Source: Pyxicephalus adspersus (Eukaryota > Chordata > Amphibia > Anura > Pyxicephalidae). Taken from it: a stretch of DNA of 64,000 bases. The DNA lies in the NCBI RefSeq assembly GCF_032062135.1, contig NC_092862.1:60177532-60241531 (forward strand), given 5' to 3'. This document shows positions 61,136 through 64,000 of this stretch, one piece after another. Every line of letters starts with the position of its first letter. The first letter of the stretch is position 1. Both the position numbers and the translations under genes were made by a program. The notes under the pieces were generated by a model that had not been told where the DNA came from, did no database searches, and saw nothing but the letters and a program-made list of their open reading frames with translations.

Positions 61136-62317
61136 ATAGAGAATCAATCTGTTTTGTAAAAATACTATGAATAACTTGTCATTTATGACAAAAAATTACC
61201 TAAGATAAGAGCTTTTAGGTTAATGTGTTCTTTTATTTAATGAAACCAAAGAGTTATTGAATACATCAAGGATCAAACAACAGTAGTTCACACAAATGTC
61301 ATCCTTCAGTCATATCTGACAATGTAATGGGATACTTTGGATACAGCAATGCATAATAAAAAAAAAAAAAGAAAATAATTTACCAGAAGGATGGGAAATG
61401 GCTTCTGCTTTATGTACTGGTGTTTGTCAATGGCCTGATTTGTTTTCAGGCAAAGTGCCTACTTTAATTATCACTTAGGGTAAAGGCAGGGTCACATCTA
61501 GACATAATATTGTACACACACTGTTGGTTTCCCAAGGTGCTGCAAGACAGCATGGTATACTGCCTTCAATAAAAGAAATATAAGAATGTCTACCCATTGG
61601 CCAAGTTGTACACAGCATCACTGAGGGTATCAGCAATCTGGAGCATGGATATGAAGAGGACACACAGAATCCTCACCGCCATCATGATTATGTCAATGTT
61701 ATTATCCGGAGTATTTAGAGTTGCTCAGTGTTTCTTATGCCATTAGCAGAGACTAGGGCCTGATTAATGTCTATGTGGCTAGGCTGTAACCCGGGTAGGT
61801 CTGCAGAAAATCAGGGAGGTAGCACAATTACTCATAGCTGCTCACCTACTTGTCACTTTGCAATGGGGTACTGGTAGGTAGCTGGTGTCTGATAGGGTAG
61901 GCCATGCCAGTACAGGCAAAAAAAAAAAAACAGAATTGCTTCTCTCTGCCCATTGCAACCCTTCCCACAGTACAATAAAGGGGGATAGGGGAGCAAAGCT
62001 CCTACTTTAGGTCTCCATTTTGCCCTGAGAGCAAAGCTGCTACCTTGCCTAGCACTTACTTTTACCTTACTCCATCTCTACACATAAGAACTTACAACTA
62101 GGAACAGGATATCACAGAGAAAATGTCCACCAAGCATCCACCCACTGCTATTTCATTTCATAGAAAAGATTTTATTTCAGATATGGTTCATACCTCCAGT
62201 AATTAAAATAAGTTACCCAAAGCAGCTAATCATTTAGCAATCATCCAGCATGGCTTCTCATTAAGGGTTGTCTGACCTTAACATGGGCAAAATCTGATGA
62301 ATGAAGCTTTTGCTTTT

Positions 62318-62580
62318 TAGCACATAGTTACATAGTCAGATAGGTTGAAAATAGTCCATCTAATTCAACCACTTGGGAAATAAACATATCCCAGATACAA
62401 AACCTATAGACAAAGTTGATCCACAGGAAGGCAAAAAACCCTGATTATAATTGTTTCCCCGGATGTCTGTAGTTTGTGAAGGTTTTAGTGTAATGGGCAT
62501 GTATCTTTTCTTGGCTTGGACAACCAGGCATTGTGATTCTGAAGGCAAATTCATCTATGGACTGCAATAAGACTGGCCAC
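62318..62580. mobile_element. Frog interspersed repeat (CATAGTTACATAGT family)
   Basis: CACATAGTTACATAGTCAGA, then TAGGTTGAAAATAGTCCATC and TAATTCAACC, are the recognisable end of an interspersed repeat very common in frogs, probably a degraded non-LTR retrotransposon in minus orientation. The remainder is too diverged to classify. Confidence 0.6.
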
Positions 62581-63035
62581 CAGAAGCAATAAATTGTTTT
62601 ACATGAGATCATTAATATACCTTCAAATTATTAGTCTGGTCTTATGTAGGGAAATATTTATAAAACAGTAAAAGCAAAGTTGATGTGATTTAAAATACTG
62701 TGAATGATTCACCACTAGGGCATGTTTAATAAATACCAAATTCACTGCATTTTAAGTATACTCCTATTGTTCAAACATTTTAAAACAGAGGCTTTTGAAA
62801 GTTCGAGGTAGAATTTTCTCTATATGTTCCTCTTCCAGTTGGTTGGGATAATAAAGAAAATAAATAGCTGGAAGTATTTAGGGTGAGCTAGTATGTTTGT
62901 ATAAATTGATATGCAGATTGTGCACAAGCAAAGCTTGCAAATGGGATAGTGTCTTGGAGGAAGCTAGGAGGAAATTCATTATTTGTGATAACACAATCTG
63001 CTGCATAGGTGTTACATGCAAGTCACACAACTCAC

Positions 63036-63078
63036 CAAATGCTTTGGCGACATCTCCTGGACAGCTGCAGCCTCCATC
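63036..63078 (-). CDS. GMPR: GMP reductase 1, 43-base internal exon
   Basis: A very short minus-strand exon between an AG acceptor and a GTGAGT donor. It encodes DGGCSCPGDVAKAF plus the first base of a Gly codon completed in the next exon. DGG is the first GMP phosphate-binding loop (human residues near 219-221). Upstream exons, including the catalytic Cys186 loop, are not in the window and must lie beyond position 64000. Confidence 0.93.
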
Positions 63079-64000
63079 CTTTATTCAAGATAAAAATAGA
63101 ATCATTCATACACATATATTTGTAAATCATCTTTCTTATATTCTAATATATATTTGGATTTTTTCATATTCAGATGCACCTTATTCACATATCTATTCCA
63201 CAATAAGTATTAGAATCCAAATAGTGTCTGAGATCAAGTTCATTTTGAATGTTGCCATGCAATAATAGCTAGGAAGGTCTTGACAAAGAAAAGAGCAGGG
63301 CATCATGCTACAGTTCATTAGATAATGTTATCTGTTACAATTATAGTGGCTTTGTCACAGCATGGCTTTGCTTTGTGTTAGATCAGGATCACCACCTAGT
63401 GGCAAACAAGAAAATAGTGTTTTGCTTTCCTGGAAATACTATTTTGTAACATTTGGCTAGGCCATACAATTAAATGAAATAATGTTACAAAATCATAAAC
63501 CACAAACCCTCCATGTGAGCAGCTGGCTAAGAGCTTCTGATTACAGCTGCTAACCTAAGACACTTGAGTTATGAACTTACTTAAACAAAGTTTGTCTGTA
63601 AAGAAAATCATTTTGTAAAACTTTTTCTGAAGTCATATGAAAGTTTAGAATCTACCAAAATAATACCTAAAAACAACACTAATTCTTAGATAAGTTGGCT
63701 GCATTTTCATTTTTTAGGCTAATGCTGATTTTTTTCAGAAATGCCCAACCTTTTCACGTGAGCAGAAATAAAAGCAAAGAAATGCAATTTCTATAAATTA
63801 AAGGTATTATCCTCCATGTAGTCCAACTCCCCCTGTAGTCCAAAGGACAGCCAAGTGTACCAAACAAGGCTCCTCCATACACACAGTGGGGTGACTGAAC
63901 ATGTTTAGTATAACAAGGAGAAAATAATGCCCCAAAATAAAAGTAAAGCAGGCACCACATCTAGGGACTGTAATATACAACTGTTTTGTTTTTGGGCTTA
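63079..64000 (-). other. GMPR: GMPR intron, partial
   Basis: Sequence upstream (on the minus strand) of the 43-base exon, up to the window edge. No further GMPR exon is recognisable, so the intron continues past 64000. Confidence 0.8.

Larger units (their letters stand above)
57783..63035 (-). other. GMPR: GMPR intron (penultimate)
   Basis: A 5.25 kb intron carrying a SINE (58236-58530), two LINE 3' tails (59085-59245 and 60072-60300), a TA repeat (61102-61132) and a frog interspersed repeat (62318-62580). From 61140 to 62310 I see no gene; an A-run at about 61920 and the surrounding GC-richer sequence suggest an unassigned retroposed repeat. Confidence 0.9.

Noticed and set aside
1..64000. 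CRISPR arrays, operons, phage or other prokaryotic systems
   Set aside because: Spliced vertebrate genes, introns and eukaryotic repeats throughout; no regularly spaced repeats with unique spacers.

Overview
The window is vertebrate genomic DNA, almost certainly from an anuran amphibian. It is AT-rich, and its coding sequence sits in a few spliced exons separated by long non-coding stretches. Interspersed repeats of the kind found in frog genomes are scattered through it: LINE tails ending in an ATT/AAT microsatellite, a tRNA-derived SINE, hAT-type and TA-flanked MITEs, and short palindromic elements. A ranoid or other neobatrachian frog is my inference; the exact species cannot be read from the sequence.

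Two conserved genes are present, arranged tail to tail. On the + strand, ATXN1 (ataxin-1) carries its whole coding region in two exons, 24357-26231 and 30568-31092. Together they encode 799 residues, including the AXH domain and the C-terminal nuclear-localisation/14-3-3 motif. The 24 kb before it is a 5' intron, followed by the 5'-UTR part of the first coding exon (24189-24356) with two overlapping upstream ORFs. A very long 3' UTR follows, ending near 38.9 kb or, alternatively, near 40.9 kb. On the - strand, the last three coding exons of GMPR (GMP reductase 1) lie at 63078-63036, 57782-57623 and 54270-54090, with a short 3' UTR ending near 53.6 kb. The start of GMPR lies beyond the right edge. 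The convergent ATXN1/GMPR order matches the human 6p22.3 arrangement, which supports both calls.

Region by region: 1-24188 is ATXN1 intron with a MITE at 3.5 kb, a decayed multi-part repeat-borne gene at 6.9-9.7 kb that is interrupted by another MITE and a 799-base assembly gap, palindromic MITEs at 11.0 and 16.1 kb, and a CpG-rich MITE family at 13.7, 18.0 and 18.9 kb. The 26.2-30.6 kb intron holds a degraded L2-type LINE, another repeat and two minisatellites. The region between ATXN1 and GMPR (about 39-53.6 kb) holds a 1.5 kb long inverted repeat, a dead Ty3/gypsy reverse-transcriptase fragment, further MITEs and LINE tails. The GMPR introns hold a roughly 33-bp minisatellite, a perfect 20-bp hairpin, a SINE and LINE tails.

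The most unusual item is the relict at 6.9-9.7 kb. It belongs to a protein family that I recognise only from recurring motifs (an N-terminal FCYICG, then WRLFIDSSK, CYLCMWDS and RYQGRW) and for which I know no function. Everything else fits a normal vertebrate gene neighbourhood, and I see no prokaryotic-type system, CRISPR array or functional RNA gene.
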